NCBI GenBank assembly: GCA_963977845.1
Contig: CAXBPZ010000001.1
Location: 1 to 64,000, forward strand
Length of the DNA: 64,000 nt
From: Methylopumilus sp003533095
GTDB taxonomy: Bacteria > Pseudomonadota > Gammaproteobacteria > Burkholderiales > Methylophilaceae
Direction: 5' to 3'
Below the pieces are notes generated by a model. It saw only the letters and a list, made by a program, of their open reading frames with translations, ran no database searches and was not told the DNA's origin. Position numbers and translations under genes: made by a program. Positions 26,009 through 35,269 of the stretch are shown piece after piece; within the stretch, counting starts at the first letter, position 1; every line of letters begins with the position of its first letter.

Positions 26009-28855
26009 ATGGATGATGTAAAAGATTTTGGAACACCAAAAAGAATTTCAGATAAGACCGTAAATTTAACGATTGATGGTGTGTCTGTATCGGTTCCTGA
26101 AGGTACCTCTATCATGCATGCAGCATCATTATCTGGTGTTAATGTTCCTAAATTATGTGCCACAGATAGCTTGGAACCTTTTGGTTCATGCCGTCTTTGT
26201 TTGGTTGAAATTGAAGGTCGTCGAGGCTATCCAGCGTCATGCACAACGCCTGTCGCTGAAGGAATTAAAGTGCATACCCAAACGCCTAAGCTTGCAGATA
26301 TAAGACGTGGCGTAATGGAGCTTTATATTTCTGATCATCCTTTGGATTGTTTAACGTGTGCTACGAATGGTGATTGTGAATTACAGGATATGGCAGGCGC
26401 TGTAGGTCTTCGAGATGTTCGTTATGGGTATGAAGGTGAAAATCATTTAAAAAGTGTAAAAGATACTTCTAATCCTTATTTTACGTTTGATCCCTCAAAG
26501 TGCATTGTATGTTCAAGATGTGTGAGGGCCTGTGAAGAGGTGCAGGGCACTTTTGCGCTTACAATTCAAGGCCGAGGGTTTGACTCTAAAGTCTCAGCAG
26601 GTAATAAAGACTTTAAAGATTCAGAATGTGTTTCATGTGGCGCATGTGTGCAAGCTTGTCCAACCGCAACCTTAATTGAAAATACAATTATTGAGTCAGG
26701 AGTTCCCGAACACAGTGTGACTACAACTTGTGCATACTGTGGTGTGGGCTGCTCATTCCATGCAGAAATGAAGGGTGAAGAAGTCGTGCGTATGACCCCC
26801 AATAAAGATGGAGGAGCAAATCATGGACATTCATGTGTCAAAGGAAGATTTGCCTGGGGATATGCGACCCATAAAGATCGCATTACGACACCGATGATTC
26901 GTAAAAGCATTCATGATCCATGGGAAAAAGTTACATGGGATGTCGCGATTAATTATGCCGCAAGCGAAATTAAACGTATTCAAAAAAAATACGGTCGTGA
27001 TTCTGTCGGCGCAATTTCCTCGTCACGTTGCACAAATGAAGAGGTCTATGTTGTACAAAAATTAGTACGTGCAGCATTGGGAAATAATAATATTGATACA
27101 TGCGCACGCGTATGTCATTCACCGACAGGCTATGGACTTAAACAAACATTAGGCGAATCTGCAGGTACGCAAAATTTTGATTCTGTCATGCATGCAGATG
27201 TGATTGTTGTGATAGGAGCGAATCCTACAGACGGTCACCCTGTATTTGCATCGCAAATGAAAAGACGTTTGAGAGACGGCGCCAAACTTATTATTGTTGA
27301 TCCACGCGCAATTGATTTAGTTGATAACTCACCTCATTTAAAAGCGGATTACCATTTAAAACTTAAACCTGGCTCTAATGTGGCTATGATCAATGCATTA
27401 GCGCATACGATCGTGACTGAAGAACTTATGAATGAATCTTTTGTTAAAGCACGATGTGAAGACGAAGCTTTTAGAGTATGGAAAGATTTTATTGTGAAGC
27501 CAGAAAATTCTCCTGAAGCGATGAGTGAATTTACAGGAGTAGATGCAAAAGAGGTGAGAGCGGCTGCAAGACTTTATGCGACGGGTGGTAACGCTGCGAT
27601 TTATTATGGACTCGGTGTGACAGAACATAGCCAAGGCTCAACAATGGTCATAGGGATTGCAAATCTTGCGATGCTCACAGGCAATATCGGTCGCGAAGGT
27701 GTCGGGGTGAATCCTTTAAGAGGACAAAATAACGTTCAAGGTTCTTGCGATATGGGATCCTTCCCACACGAGTTTCCCGGTTATCGACATGTGTCTGATA
27801 AAGCAACCATAGACCTGTTCGAAAAAGCATGGGATGTGAAATTACAAAATGAACCTGGTTTAAGAATTCCAAACATGTTAGATGTCGCAATCGAAGGCCA
27901 ATTTAAGGCGCTCTATTGTGAAGGTGAGGATATTGCGCAATCTGATCCCAATACACAGCATGTGACGCATGCATTGGAATCGATGGAATGCGTCATTGTG
28001 CAAGATTTATTTTTAAATGAAACTGCGATGTATGCCCACGTATTCTTGCCAGGCTCCTCATTCCTAGAAAAGAATGGCACATTTACGAATGCAGAGCGAC
28101 GAATTTCTAGAGTGAGAAAAGTGATGTCTCCTAAAAATGGTTATGAAGATTGGGAAATTACGCAGATGCTTTGCAATGCGTTAGGTTACAAAATGGACTA
28201 TAAACATGCTTCAGACATCATGGATGAGATTGCAAAACTCACGCCTACATTTAAAGGGGTAAGTTATCAGAAGCTTGATGAACTAGGCAGTATTCAATGG
28301 CCTTGTAATGAAGAGCATCCGCTTGGCACACCCACCATGCATATTGATGAATTTGTCCGTGGCAAAGGTAAATTTATTATTACTGAGTATGTACCGACTT
28401 CAGAAAAAGTGACGCAAAAATTCCCACTCATTTTGACCACAGGCAGAATACTCTCTCAATATAATGTAGGCGCTCAAACACGAAGAACAAAAAATGTCGC
28501 ATGGCATGAAGAAGATGTGGTTGAGATTCATCCGCATGATGCTGAAGAAAGAGGTATTCAATCTGGTGATTGGGTAGGTATTGTCAGTCGAGCAGGGGAG
28601 ACGGTCTTAAGAGCTCAAATCACAGATCGGGTTCAACCTGGTGTGATCTATACCACGTTCCATCATCCTGAATCAGGCGCTAATGTAATCACCACAGATA
28701 ACTCTGATTGGGCTACAAATTGCCCTGAGTTTAAAGTGACCGCGGTACAAGTTAATAAGGTCACACAATTATCGAATTGGCAGAAACACTATCAACATTT
28801 TAGTGAAGAGCAAATTGAATTTGCAGGTAAATCTAACGCATTAAAAATTCATTAG
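26009..28855 (+). CDS. fdsA: NAD-dependent formate dehydrogenase alpha (catalytic) subunit
   Basis: A 948-residue molybdo-iron-sulfur enzyme. The first 230 residues resemble NuoG, with a 2Fe-2S site (CATDSLEPFGSCRLC), a further cluster (DCLTCATNGDC) and two 4Fe-4S motifs (CIVCSRCVRAC; CVSCGACVQAC). The catalytic part opens with CAYCGVGC and carries the molybdenum ligand Cys369 followed by His in VCHSP, so it is the Cys, not the selenocysteine, type. It oxidises formate to CO2. ATG at 26009 is preferred to a TTG 12 bases earlier. It lies 39 bases downstream of fdsB. Confidence 0.96.
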   Translation: MDDVKDFGTPKRISDKTVNLTIDGVSVSVPEGTSIMHAASLSGVNVPKLCATDSLEPFGSCRLCLVEIEGRRGYPASCTTPVAEGIKVHTQTPKLADIRRGVMELYISDHPLDCLTCATNGDCELQDMAGAVGLRDVRYGYEGENHLKSVKDTSNPYFTFDPSKCIVCSRCVRACEEVQGTFALTIQGRGFDSKVSAGNKDFKDSECVSCGACVQACPTATLIENTIIESGVPEHSVTTTCAYCGVGCSFHAEMKGEEVVRMTPNKDGGANHGHSCVKGRFAWGYATHKDRITTPMIRKSIHDPWEKVTWDVAINYAASEIKRIQKKYGRDSVGAISSSRCTNEEVYVVQKLVRAALGNNNIDTCARVCHSPTGYGLKQTLGESAGTQNFDSVMHADVIVVIGANPTDGHPVFASQMKRRLRDGAKLIIVDPRAIDLVDNSPHLKADYHLKLKPGSNVAMINALAHTIVTEELMNESFVKARCEDEAFRVWKDFIVKPENSPEAMSEFTGVDAKEVRAAARLYATGGNAAIYYGLGVTEHSQGSTMVIGIANLAMLTGNIGREGVGVNPLRGQNNVQGSCDMGSFPHEFPGYRHVSDKATIDLFEKAWDVKLQNEPGLRIPNMLDVAIEGQFKALYCEGEDIAQSDPNTQHVTHALESMECVIVQDLFLNETAMYAHVFLPGSSFLEKNGTFTNAERRISRVRKVMSPKNGYEDWEITQMLCNALGYKMDYKHASDIMDEIAKLTPTFKGVSYQKLDELGSIQWPCNEEHPLGTPTMHIDEFVRGKGKFIITEYVPTSEKVTQKFPLILTTGRILSQYNVGAQTRRTKNVAWHEEDVVEIHPHDAEERGIQSGDWVGIVSRAGETVLRAQITDRVQPGVIYTTFHHPESGANVITTDNSDWATNCPEFKVTAVQVNKVTQLSNWQKHYQHFSEEQIEFAGKSNALKIH

Positions 28856-28864
28856 ATTTAATCA

Positions 28865-29683
28865 GTGGCACAAGAACTCTTTATTGATACCGAGCATAAC
28901 GTTAAAACTTATGACGTTTTAAAAAGCCATGTAAATCAGATCGAAAAAGATAACATTGCAGAAGAAGTTCCAATCGCATTTGTCTATAATGGTATCTCCC
29001 ATGCAGTCATGCTTGCCTCTCCTTCAGACCTCGAAGATTTTGCTTTAGGATTTTCAATTTCAGAAGGCATCGTAGAAAATAAAAGCGATGTGTATGGTAT
29101 TGAAATCATTCGTCAAACGAATGGAATTGAGCTTCAAATTGATATTGCATCAGCGTGTTTTCAATCACTCAAAGATAAACGAAGAAATCTCCTAGGTAGA
29201 ACCGGGTGTGGTTTGTGTGGCGCTGAAAATTTAGATCAAGCATTAAGGTTGCCAAAAAAAAAGATAGATCATTTTTTAACAATCAGTGAGAGTGCGATAA
29301 TCAAAGCACTTCAATCTATTCAAACTTCTCAAACGCTGCAAAAGAAGACAGGTGCGACGCATGCGTGTGCATGGGTGAGTGAAAAGGGCGAGATTCAAAT
29401 TTTGTGTGAGGATGTCGGTCGACATAATGCTTTGGATAAATTGATTGGTGCAATTAAAAGAAAAGAGATTAGCGATCAAGGCTTTGTCATCACCACAAGT
29501 CGTGCAAGTTATGAGATGGTACAAAAAACAGTGATGCTAGGTGCTTCGATGTTGATTGCGATATCTGCACCCACGGGACTTGCCATTCGATCTGCATTAA
29601 AATATGGATTATGTTTGGTAGGGTTTGCGAGAGCGCCTCAATATGTGATTTATACTTACGCTGAAAGAGTTACTAAAAATTAA
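28865..29683 (+). CDS. fdhD: Formate dehydrogenase accessory sulfurtransferase FdhD (FdsC)
   Basis: A 272-residue FdhD family protein. Cys115 and Cys118 in RTGCGLCG are the sulfur-carrying cysteines. DVGRHNALDKLIG and TTSRASYEMVQK are conserved FdhD motifs. It transfers sulfur from IscS to the molybdenum cofactor before insertion into FdsA. The start is a GTG 9 bases after the fdsA stop; no ATG would keep the N-terminal part. In fds operons this gene is called fdsC. Confidence 0.95.
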   Translation: MAQELFIDTEHNVKTYDVLKSHVNQIEKDNIAEEVPIAFVYNGISHAVMLASPSDLEDFALGFSISEGIVENKSDVYGIEIIRQTNGIELQIDIASACFQSLKDKRRNLLGRTGCGLCGAENLDQALRLPKKKIDHFLTISESAIIKALQSIQTSQTLQKKTGATHACAWVSEKGEIQILCEDVGRHNALDKLIGAIKRKEISDQGFVITTSRASYEMVQKTVMLGASMLIAISAPTGLAIRSALKYGLCLVGFARAPQYVIYTYAERVTKN

Positions 29684-29685
29684 TT

Positions 29686-29898
29686 ATGAATATTAACCAA
29701 CTTGTCACTATGGCGAATCAAATTGGGTCTTTTTTTAAATCCTATCCGGATCAAGAAAAAGCCAAAGAAGAGATTGCAAATCATTTAAAAAAATTCTGGG
29801 CGCCACCTATGCGCAATCAAATTAAAGAACACGTTGCAAAAGATGCGGGTAAAGGTTTAGAGATAGTGGTAATCGATGCGATTAAAAAGCATCTTTAG
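29686..29898 (+). CDS. fdsD: NAD-dependent formate dehydrogenase delta subunit
   Basis: A 70-residue helical protein with LVTMANQIGSFF near the N-terminus and HLKKFWAPPMRNQI in the middle, the conserved core of the FdsD family. It is a small structural subunit of the Fds complex. It starts 2 bases after fdhD and ends the operon. It converges with the GT39-like gene with a gap of only 4 bases. Confidence 0.92.
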   Translation: MNINQLVTMANQIGSFFKSYPDQEKAKEEIANHLKKFWAPPMRNQIKEHVAKDAGKGLEIVVIDAIKKHL

Positions 29899-29902
29899 GG
29901 GT

Positions 29903-31534
29903 TTATTCTTTATAAAATAATTTGTAATTATTTTTATCGCCAGGTTGTTTCCCATTCCAGATCAGTTTCCAATTTTCACTCATAGGGGGAAGATCTTTTT
30001 TGTGCAATTGATAAATAAGTAAGTAATGACAATTACTTCGATCGCCTTCCCTAGTCGCTTTAATATTTAAGTAATAATCAATTAAATCAATTTGTGCGTC
30101 ATTAATGTTGTGCGTGGTAAGACAGGTTTTATCCGGGATGACTTTTTCTATCGATAAAAAAAGCGGACTAAAATCCTTTTTATGATTAATCCATGGGAGC
30201 CATAAAGCCATGAGAAGAGCCCAGCTCACTGTAAGGCCAACAGACCAATTAGTCGTGCAGGAGCGATTTGTAATTCTTACTTTGATCATCGAAAAAATCC
30301 AAATTGCTGTAAGAAGGATTGCAATGATTAAAATAAAAATATTGAAATGAGATTCATTGGTTTGCGCTAAAAATTGCATGCGCTCGTAGGTTTTTTGTGG
30401 GAAGCCAGTGAGCATAGCATTCCATCCCAACCAAATAAGAAAGAGGATTGTTGAAAATAAAATAATACCAAACCAGTTCATAGCGCTTGCAGCACCTCTT
30501 CTTAAAGTCTCAATACTGCCTGCAGCAATAGTTGATAATGGAATCAGAAATGGCATTAGGAGCGCCTGATTCGTTTTTGCATAAGAGGCCGTGATAATGA
30601 GTGTCGATACGAAAAAAATAATAGGCAATTGAAATTTAGCTTGCGACCACATTTTATGTTTGAATTTCCATAAGCCCCAGATCGCAAGGGGAAGTGCTGG
30701 CCAAGCAAACCATGAAAGATTTTTGATATAAAAAATATAATTTTGTGTTTGGAACAAATGAAAGTTATTGACCCATGAGGCAAATATTTCGGGTTGTTGC
30801 CACCAAAGCAGTATCGGCCATACTAATAAAAAAGGTAAGCTCACAAATAGACTTAAAACTAAAACAAGTCCATAACGCTGGATTCGCCATATTTCAAAGC
30901 ATACTGGTAGAAGAAGCGCTGATAGAATAAGACTTAAGAGCGGTATGATACCGCCTGATAAAAAGCTTAATCCTAAACCAAAGCCCAAGAGAATTGCTGA
31001 TCTAAAAGGACGTCTTTTGGAAAGGGCTAAGCCATAAAATCCCATTGTCAGACCTGTCAATGTTGCAATACCAGGCATGAGTGTATGCACATTAAAGATG
31101 AGACCGACTGAGCCTATAAAAACAAGTGCTGCTTGTCTCCCAAAGCCAATACCCCATAATTCACGATTTACCATGCCAATCATTAAAATCGTGAGCCCCA
31201 TCCATAAAGCATTAATGAGACGACTTGCATCGTGGAGCGATACTAAGGGTGTGAGAAGTTTGCCTAAGATGGCGCCAGTCCAATAGTAAAGTGGAGGATT
31301 GGTTAATGTATCTTCGCTTGCGGCCAGAGGCGCTAATACATGGCCATTTAGCACAGCATGAATTGCACTTATACTTTGAGTTTCATAGCCTTTCCATGGT
31401 GCATGTCCAAAAAGACCCGCAAATACCCAGATCAAACATAAGACGACAAAAGAATGAATCTTGGCTCGCTCGCCCAAACGGCTTCGAGGGGTGACCATAT
31501 TGTCTTGCCAGTCGTGTTCTAGTTGAAATCGCAT
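29903..31534 (-). CDS. GT39/ArnT-like membrane glycosyltransferase
   Basis: A 543-residue membrane protein with about 11 hydrophobic segments. The first external loop (GHAPWKGYETQSI...) and the following LTNPPLYYW segment fit the GT39/ArnT layout, although the usual acidic DE pair of the first loop is not evident (KGYE here). A soluble tail of about 100 residues ends the protein. Such enzymes transfer a sugar from a polyprenyl phosphate carrier, often to lipid A or proteins. The substrate is unknown. The gene lies after the rpmE terminator, so it needs its own promoter. Confidence 0.65.
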   Translation of the reverse strand: MRFQLEHDWQDNMVTPRSRLGERAKIHSFVVLCLIWVFAGLFGHAPWKGYETQSISAIHAVLNGHVLAPLAASEDTLTNPPLYYWTGAILGKLLTPLVSLHDASRLINALWMGLTILMIGMVNRELWGIGFGRQAALVFIGSVGLIFNVHTLMPGIATLTGLTMGFYGLALSKRRPFRSAILLGFGLGLSFLSGGIIPLLSLILSALLLPVCFEIWRIQRYGLVLVLSLFVSLPFLLVWPILLWWQQPEIFASWVNNFHLFQTQNYIFYIKNLSWFAWPALPLAIWGLWKFKHKMWSQAKFQLPIIFFVSTLIITASYAKTNQALLMPFLIPLSTIAAGSIETLRRGAASAMNWFGIILFSTILFLIWLGWNAMLTGFPQKTYERMQFLAQTNESHFNIFILIIAILLTAIWIFSMIKVRITNRSCTTNWSVGLTVSWALLMALWLPWINHKKDFSPLFLSIEKVIPDKTCLTTHNINDAQIDLIDYYLNIKATREGDRSNCHYLLIYQLHKKDLPPMSENWKLIWNGKQPGDKNNYKLFYKE

Positions 31535-31546
31535 AATTTATAAAAA

Positions 31547-31570
31547 AAAAGGCAGCCTATGCTGCCTTTT
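31547..31570 (-). terminator. Rho-independent terminator after rpmE
   Basis: A 10-bp stem AAAAGGCAGC / GCTGCCTTTT with a 4-base loop. Read on the minus strand it is followed by nine T. It lies 17 bases past the rpmE stop and ends the trxA-rho-rpmE run. Confidence 0.88.
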
Positions 31571-31587
31571 GAAATGAGAATCGATAT

Positions 31588-31788
31588 TTACATGCCATAT
31601 TTTTGTTTGAATTTCTCAACGCGGCCTGCAGTATCCAAAATCTTTTGTTTACCTGTATAGAAAGGATGACAAAGTGAGCAAACTTCAATGTTCATATCTT
31701 TACCAACAGTTGAATGTGTCTTGAATTTATTACCACAGCTACATGTGATATTAATTTCAGGGTAATTTGGGTGTATATCAGCTTTCAT
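31588..31788 (-). CDS. rpmE: 50S ribosomal protein L31, zinc-binding form
   Basis: A 66-residue L31. Cys16, Cys18, Cys37 and Cys40 are all present, which marks the zinc-binding (C+) form. HPFYTGKQKILDTAGRVEKF is the family signature. The length is normal. It lies downstream of rho, with 73 bases between them, and has its own terminator. Confidence 0.96.
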   Translation of the reverse strand: MKADIHPNYPEINITCSCGNKFKTHSTVGKDMNIEVCSLCHPFYTGKQKILDTAGRVEKFKQKYGM

Positions 31789-31861
31789 AATTTTTCCAAC
31801 TTTCGTTCAATAGATGCGCATTATCAATGATTTAGGACCAAAAATCAATCAATTTCACGCC

Positions 31862-33121
31862 TTAACCTCTTCTCATACTGTCAAAAAAGTCATTGTTATT
31901 TTTAGTTGCTTTAATCTTATCGAGCAAGAATTCCATCGCTTCCAAGTCATCCATTGGGTGAAGAAGTTTTCTAAGTACCCAGATTTTCTGTAAATTATCT
32001 TTAGCAATAAGAAGTTCTTCCTTACGGGTGCCTGATTTATTCACATTGATTGCAGGGTAGAGACGTTTTTCAGCCATTTTACGATCTAAGTGAATTTCCA
32101 TATTGCCAGTACCTTTAAATTCTTCGTAAATCACGTCATCCATTCGAGAGCCTGTGTCAATGAGAGCAGTAGCTAAGATGGTGAGTGAGCCACCCTCTTC
32201 AATATTACGCGCTGCACCAAAGAATCGTTTTGGTTTTTGAAGTGCATTCGCATCGACACCGCCGGTGAGCACCTTGCCTGATGATGGGATAACTGTGTTA
32301 TAGGCTCTTGCTAATCGTGTAATAGAGTCTAAAAGAATGACTACATCTTTTTTATGTTCAACAAGACGCTTTGCTTTTTCAAGCACCATTTCAGCGACTT
32401 GAACGTGACGTGTTGCCGGCTCGTCAAATGTTGAGGCAACCACTTCACCTTTCACAGATCTTGTCATCTCCGTCACTTCCTCAGGTCTTTCGTCAATCAG
32501 CAGCACGATCAAAGAAACATCAGGATGATTCGCAGTAATCGCATGAGCAATATTTTGCATCATGACAGTCTTACCACTTTTAGGGCTCGCCACAATCAAA
32601 CCACGTTGGCCTTTTCCAATCGGCGCGATCATATCAATCACACGACTTGTAATATTTTCTTCGCCATTGATATCTCTCTCCAAAGTAAGGGGTATGGTTG
32701 GAAAAAGAGGTGTTAAGTTTTCAAAGAGAATTTTGTGTTTTGTATTTTCTGGCGCTTCATTATTCACTTGATCAACTTTGACTAGTGCAAAATAACGCTC
32801 ACCATCTTTAGGTGTTCTAATTTCACCTTGAATGGTGTCGCCGGTATGAAGATTGAAGCGACGAATTTGTGAAGGTGATACATATATGTCATCTGGACCT
32901 GCGAGGTAAGAGGTATCGGGTGATCTTAAGAATCCAAAACCATCTTGAAGCACCTCTAAGGTCCCATCTCCAAAAATACTATCCCCTTTTTTTGCCTTAT
33001 TTTTTAAGATCGCAAAGATTAGATCTTGTTTTCTCATGCGGCTCGCATTTTCGATTTCGTCCGTGATCGCCATTTCTACAAGTTGCGCAATAGGAAGGTG
33101 TTTTAATTCAGATAAATGCAT
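31862..33121 (-). CDS. rho: Transcription termination factor Rho
   Basis: A 419-residue hexameric RNA helicase of normal length. Residues 1-45 are the N-terminal helical domain, 50-120 the cold-shock-like RNA-binding domain with GDGTLEVLQDGFGFLRS, and 130-419 the ATPase with Walker A SPKSGKT at about 179-185 and the Q-loop/R-loop regions. It stops transcription of untranslated RNA. It follows trxA by 56 bases, a common order. Confidence 0.98.
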   Translation of the reverse strand: MHLSELKHLPIAQLVEMAITDEIENASRMRKQDLIFAILKNKAKKGDSIFGDGTLEVLQDGFGFLRSPDTSYLAGPDDIYVSPSQIRRFNLHTGDTIQGEIRTPKDGERYFALVKVDQVNNEAPENTKHKILFENLTPLFPTIPLTLERDINGEENITSRVIDMIAPIGKGQRGLIVASPKSGKTVMMQNIAHAITANHPDVSLIVLLIDERPEEVTEMTRSVKGEVVASTFDEPATRHVQVAEMVLEKAKRLVEHKKDVVILLDSITRLARAYNTVIPSSGKVLTGGVDANALQKPKRFFGAARNIEEGGSLTILATALIDTGSRMDDVIYEEFKGTGNMEIHLDRKMAEKRLYPAINVNKSGTRKEELLIAKDNLQKIWVLRKLLHPMDDLEAMEFLLDKIKATKNNNDFFDSMRRG

Positions 33122-33177
33122 GTATAGAGCTTTCCGATTAGTGTTGCGTTGAGGGTTTTTAAGGAGGGGTATTAAAT

Positions 33178-33504
33178 TTAGATATTGCTATCGATAAATG
33201 TGGTTAATTGGGATTTTGATAAGGCACCGACTTTAGTTGCTTCGACATTACCATTTTTAAAAATCATTAAAGTAGGAATGCCTCTGATACCAAATTTAGC
33301 TGGTGTTTGAGCATTTTCATCAATATTCAGCTTTGCAATTTTTAATTTGCCGTCATAGTCTTTAGATATTTCATCAAGAATCGGGGCAATCATTTTACAA
33401 GGGCCGCACCATTCTGCCCAATAGTCAACGAGAACAGGTATATTGGATTGAAGCACTTCAGTTTCGAATGTGGCGTCAGATAAATGGATAATATTTTTAC
33501 TCAT
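33178..33504 (-). CDS. trxA: Thioredoxin
   Basis: A 108-residue thioredoxin with the WCGPC active site (Cys33, Cys36) and the cis-Pro in GIPTLM. No signal peptide, so it is cytoplasmic. It reduces protein disulfides and would serve the BCP peroxiredoxin among others. The start is preceded by GAGG. It heads the trxA-rho-rpmE run; the 219 bases upstream hold no gene. Confidence 0.96.
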   Translation of the reverse strand: MSKNIIHLSDATFETEVLQSNIPVLVDYWAEWCGPCKMIAPILDEISKDYDGKLKIAKLNIDENAQTPAKFGIRGIPTLMIFKNGNVEATKVGALSKSQLTTFIDSNI

Positions 33505-33723
33505 GTTGACCTCTAATGAATTAAATCTGTAATTAAGCTAGCTAGTATTACGGGCAATTTATTTTGGGATTTAGAACTAACTTGAATGTTTTGAAAAAAC
33601 TATGAAAAATATTATAACAATATCTTCAATTAAATCAAATAACACTCAAAGCCTTATATAGTAAGACCCCGAGCTTCTTATTACTTGTTTAATTTCAATA
33701 AGTTAAGCTAAAAGTTAAACCGC

Positions 33724-34293
33724 TTACTTGTTAATGTATTCAAATAATTTAACAACTTTGGTGACTTTATTTGTATTTTTCGCTATATCTTCAGCTTCTT
33801 TAGCTTCCTTTTCAGTGAGGATACCCATGAGATAAACAATTTTATTTTCGGTGATGACTTTGACATGGAATGGAGACACTTTATTTTCTTTGAAGAAACG
33901 CGCTTTCACATTAGAGGTAATTAAAGTATCTTCTGCACGAGCCGAAATAGAAGCGATAGGACCTACAGTTAATTCATTAATCACGGATTTTACGTTGGTA
34001 ATTTCTTTTAGTTTATTTTCGATCTTTGTTTTGACTTCTTGGTTTTGCACTTGACCCACAATAAGTACGTGGCCGTTGTAACTTACTACGCTTGAGCTGA
34101 CTTCTTCTTTAAAGTTTTGGATAGCACCAAATGCTTTTAATTCAATCGTTGTATCTTCAGTAATGATACCGGGAGTTCTTCGATCTGCAGCAGTATCAAT
34201 GCCCACAGCGCCTCCACCGATAATGGCAGCTGGGCATCCCATGAGTTGTAACAGGATGAATGAGATAAAAATTAATTTAATATATTTCAGCAT
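33724..34293 (-). CDS. dolP: BON-domain outer-membrane lipoprotein, DolP (YraP) type
   Basis: A 189-residue lipoprotein with a signal peptide and lipobox LMGC, lipidated at Cys20. Two BON domains follow (about residues 45-112 and 120-187), the arrangement of DolP, which supports outer-membrane integrity. It diverges from rsmI; in E. coli yraP also lies near rsmI, which supports the call. The gap to trxA (33505-33723) has no gene or clear terminator. Confidence 0.85.
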   Translation of the reverse strand: MLKYIKLIFISFILLQLMGCPAAIIGGGAVGIDTAADRRTPGIITEDTTIELKAFGAIQNFKEEVSSSVVSYNGHVLIVGQVQNQEVKTKIENKLKEITNVKSVINELTVGPIASISARAEDTLITSNVKARFFKENKVSPFHVKVITENKIVYLMGILTEKEAKEAEDIAKNTNKVTKVVKLFEYINK

Positions 34294-34423
34294 GTTTTCC
34301 TCTAAAGTATTTATTAATACAGCCTAGATATGTGACAAAATAATTATATCTCTTTTAGAGAAGTGTTGAGCACGTCACTTACAAAGAGCTTTTTTAAGCG
34401 CTTGAAAAATAATTGGGCCGTTT

Positions 34424-35269
34424 ATGATGACTGGAAAATTGTATATAGTAGCGACCCCTATAGGCAATTTAAATGACATTACCTATAGAGCGCTTCAGAC
34501 TCTCAAATTAGTAGATTTTATTGCTTCCGAAGATACAAGACATACTCAAAGCCTTTTATCGCATTTTTCGATTGAAAAAAAACAATTTGCGGTTCATCAA
34601 CATAACGAAAAAGTATCTGCACAGAAAATTATTGAATACTTAAAAGATGGTAAGCATATCGCGTTAGTCTCAGATGCGGGGACTCCCGGTATAAGCGATC
34701 CCGGCGGCCTCATTGTGAAAGAGGTTGCGGCAGCAGGTTTTGAAATTATTCCGATTCCGGGTGTTTCTGCCGTGACCACGGCTTATTCTGTTTCTGGCAT
34801 GGCGCATTCAAGCTTTTATTTTTATGGATTTTTACCGACTACTAGCAACCAAAGAATAAAAGTGTTTGAGAGTCTTCAAGCACAATCATGCCCCATGATT
34901 TTTTATGAGGCACCTCACCGTATTATCAAAACATTAAACGATATGGCTGATTTTTTTGGGAATCAACATGAGATTGTAGTAGCGCGTGAACTTACTAAAA
35001 CATTTGAAAGCATTTATCGGGGTGAAATTTCAAAGGTAAAAGAAACCGTTGAGAGCGACAGTAATTTTCAAAAAGGTGAGTTTGTGATTCTAGTATCTCC
35101 TATTCACCATGAAAAAAAAGAATTATTGACCGAAGATCAGCATAGAATATTAAAAATACTATTGAATCATATGCCCACCAATGCAGCTGTGAAGTTAGGC
35201 GTGGAAATATTAAATATGAATAAAAATCATTTATATGGCGAAGCTTTAAAAATAAAAAAAGATGACTAA
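34424..35269 (+). CDS. rsmI: 16S rRNA (cytidine-1402-2'-O)-methyltransferase
   Basis: A 281-residue tetrapyrrole-methylase-fold protein. LYIVATPIGNLNDITYRA at the N-terminus, SEDTRHTQ and VSDAGTPGISDPG are the RsmI signatures. It methylates C1402 in the decoding centre of 16S rRNA; the partner RsmH is encoded 2 kb downstream. Two adjacent ATGs (34424, 34427) are possible starts. It overlaps pyrC by 8 bases. Confidence 0.95.
   Translation: MMTGKLYIVATPIGNLNDITYRALQTLKLVDFIASEDTRHTQSLLSHFSIEKKQFAVHQHNEKVSAQKIIEYLKDGKHIALVSDAGTPGISDPGGLIVKEVAAAGFEIIPIPGVSAVTTAYSVSGMAHSSFYFYGFLPTTSNQRIKVFESLQAQSCPMIFYEAPHRIIKTLNDMADFFGNQHEIVVARELTKTFESIYRGEISKVKETVESDSNFQKGEFVILVSPIHHEKKELLTEDQHRILKILLNHMPTNAAVKLGVEILNMNKNHLYGEALKIKKDD

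Noticed and set aside
23922..28855. Reading fdsG-fdsB-fdsA as complex I nuoE-nuoF-nuoG
   Set aside because: The catalytic subunit has the molybdenum ligand VCHSP, and fdhD and fdsD follow; nuo membrane subunits are absent.
33505..33723. Possible small RNA in the 219-base gap between trxA and dolP
   Set aside because: Only AT-rich sequence with short imperfect repeats; no promoter-terminator pair was recognised.
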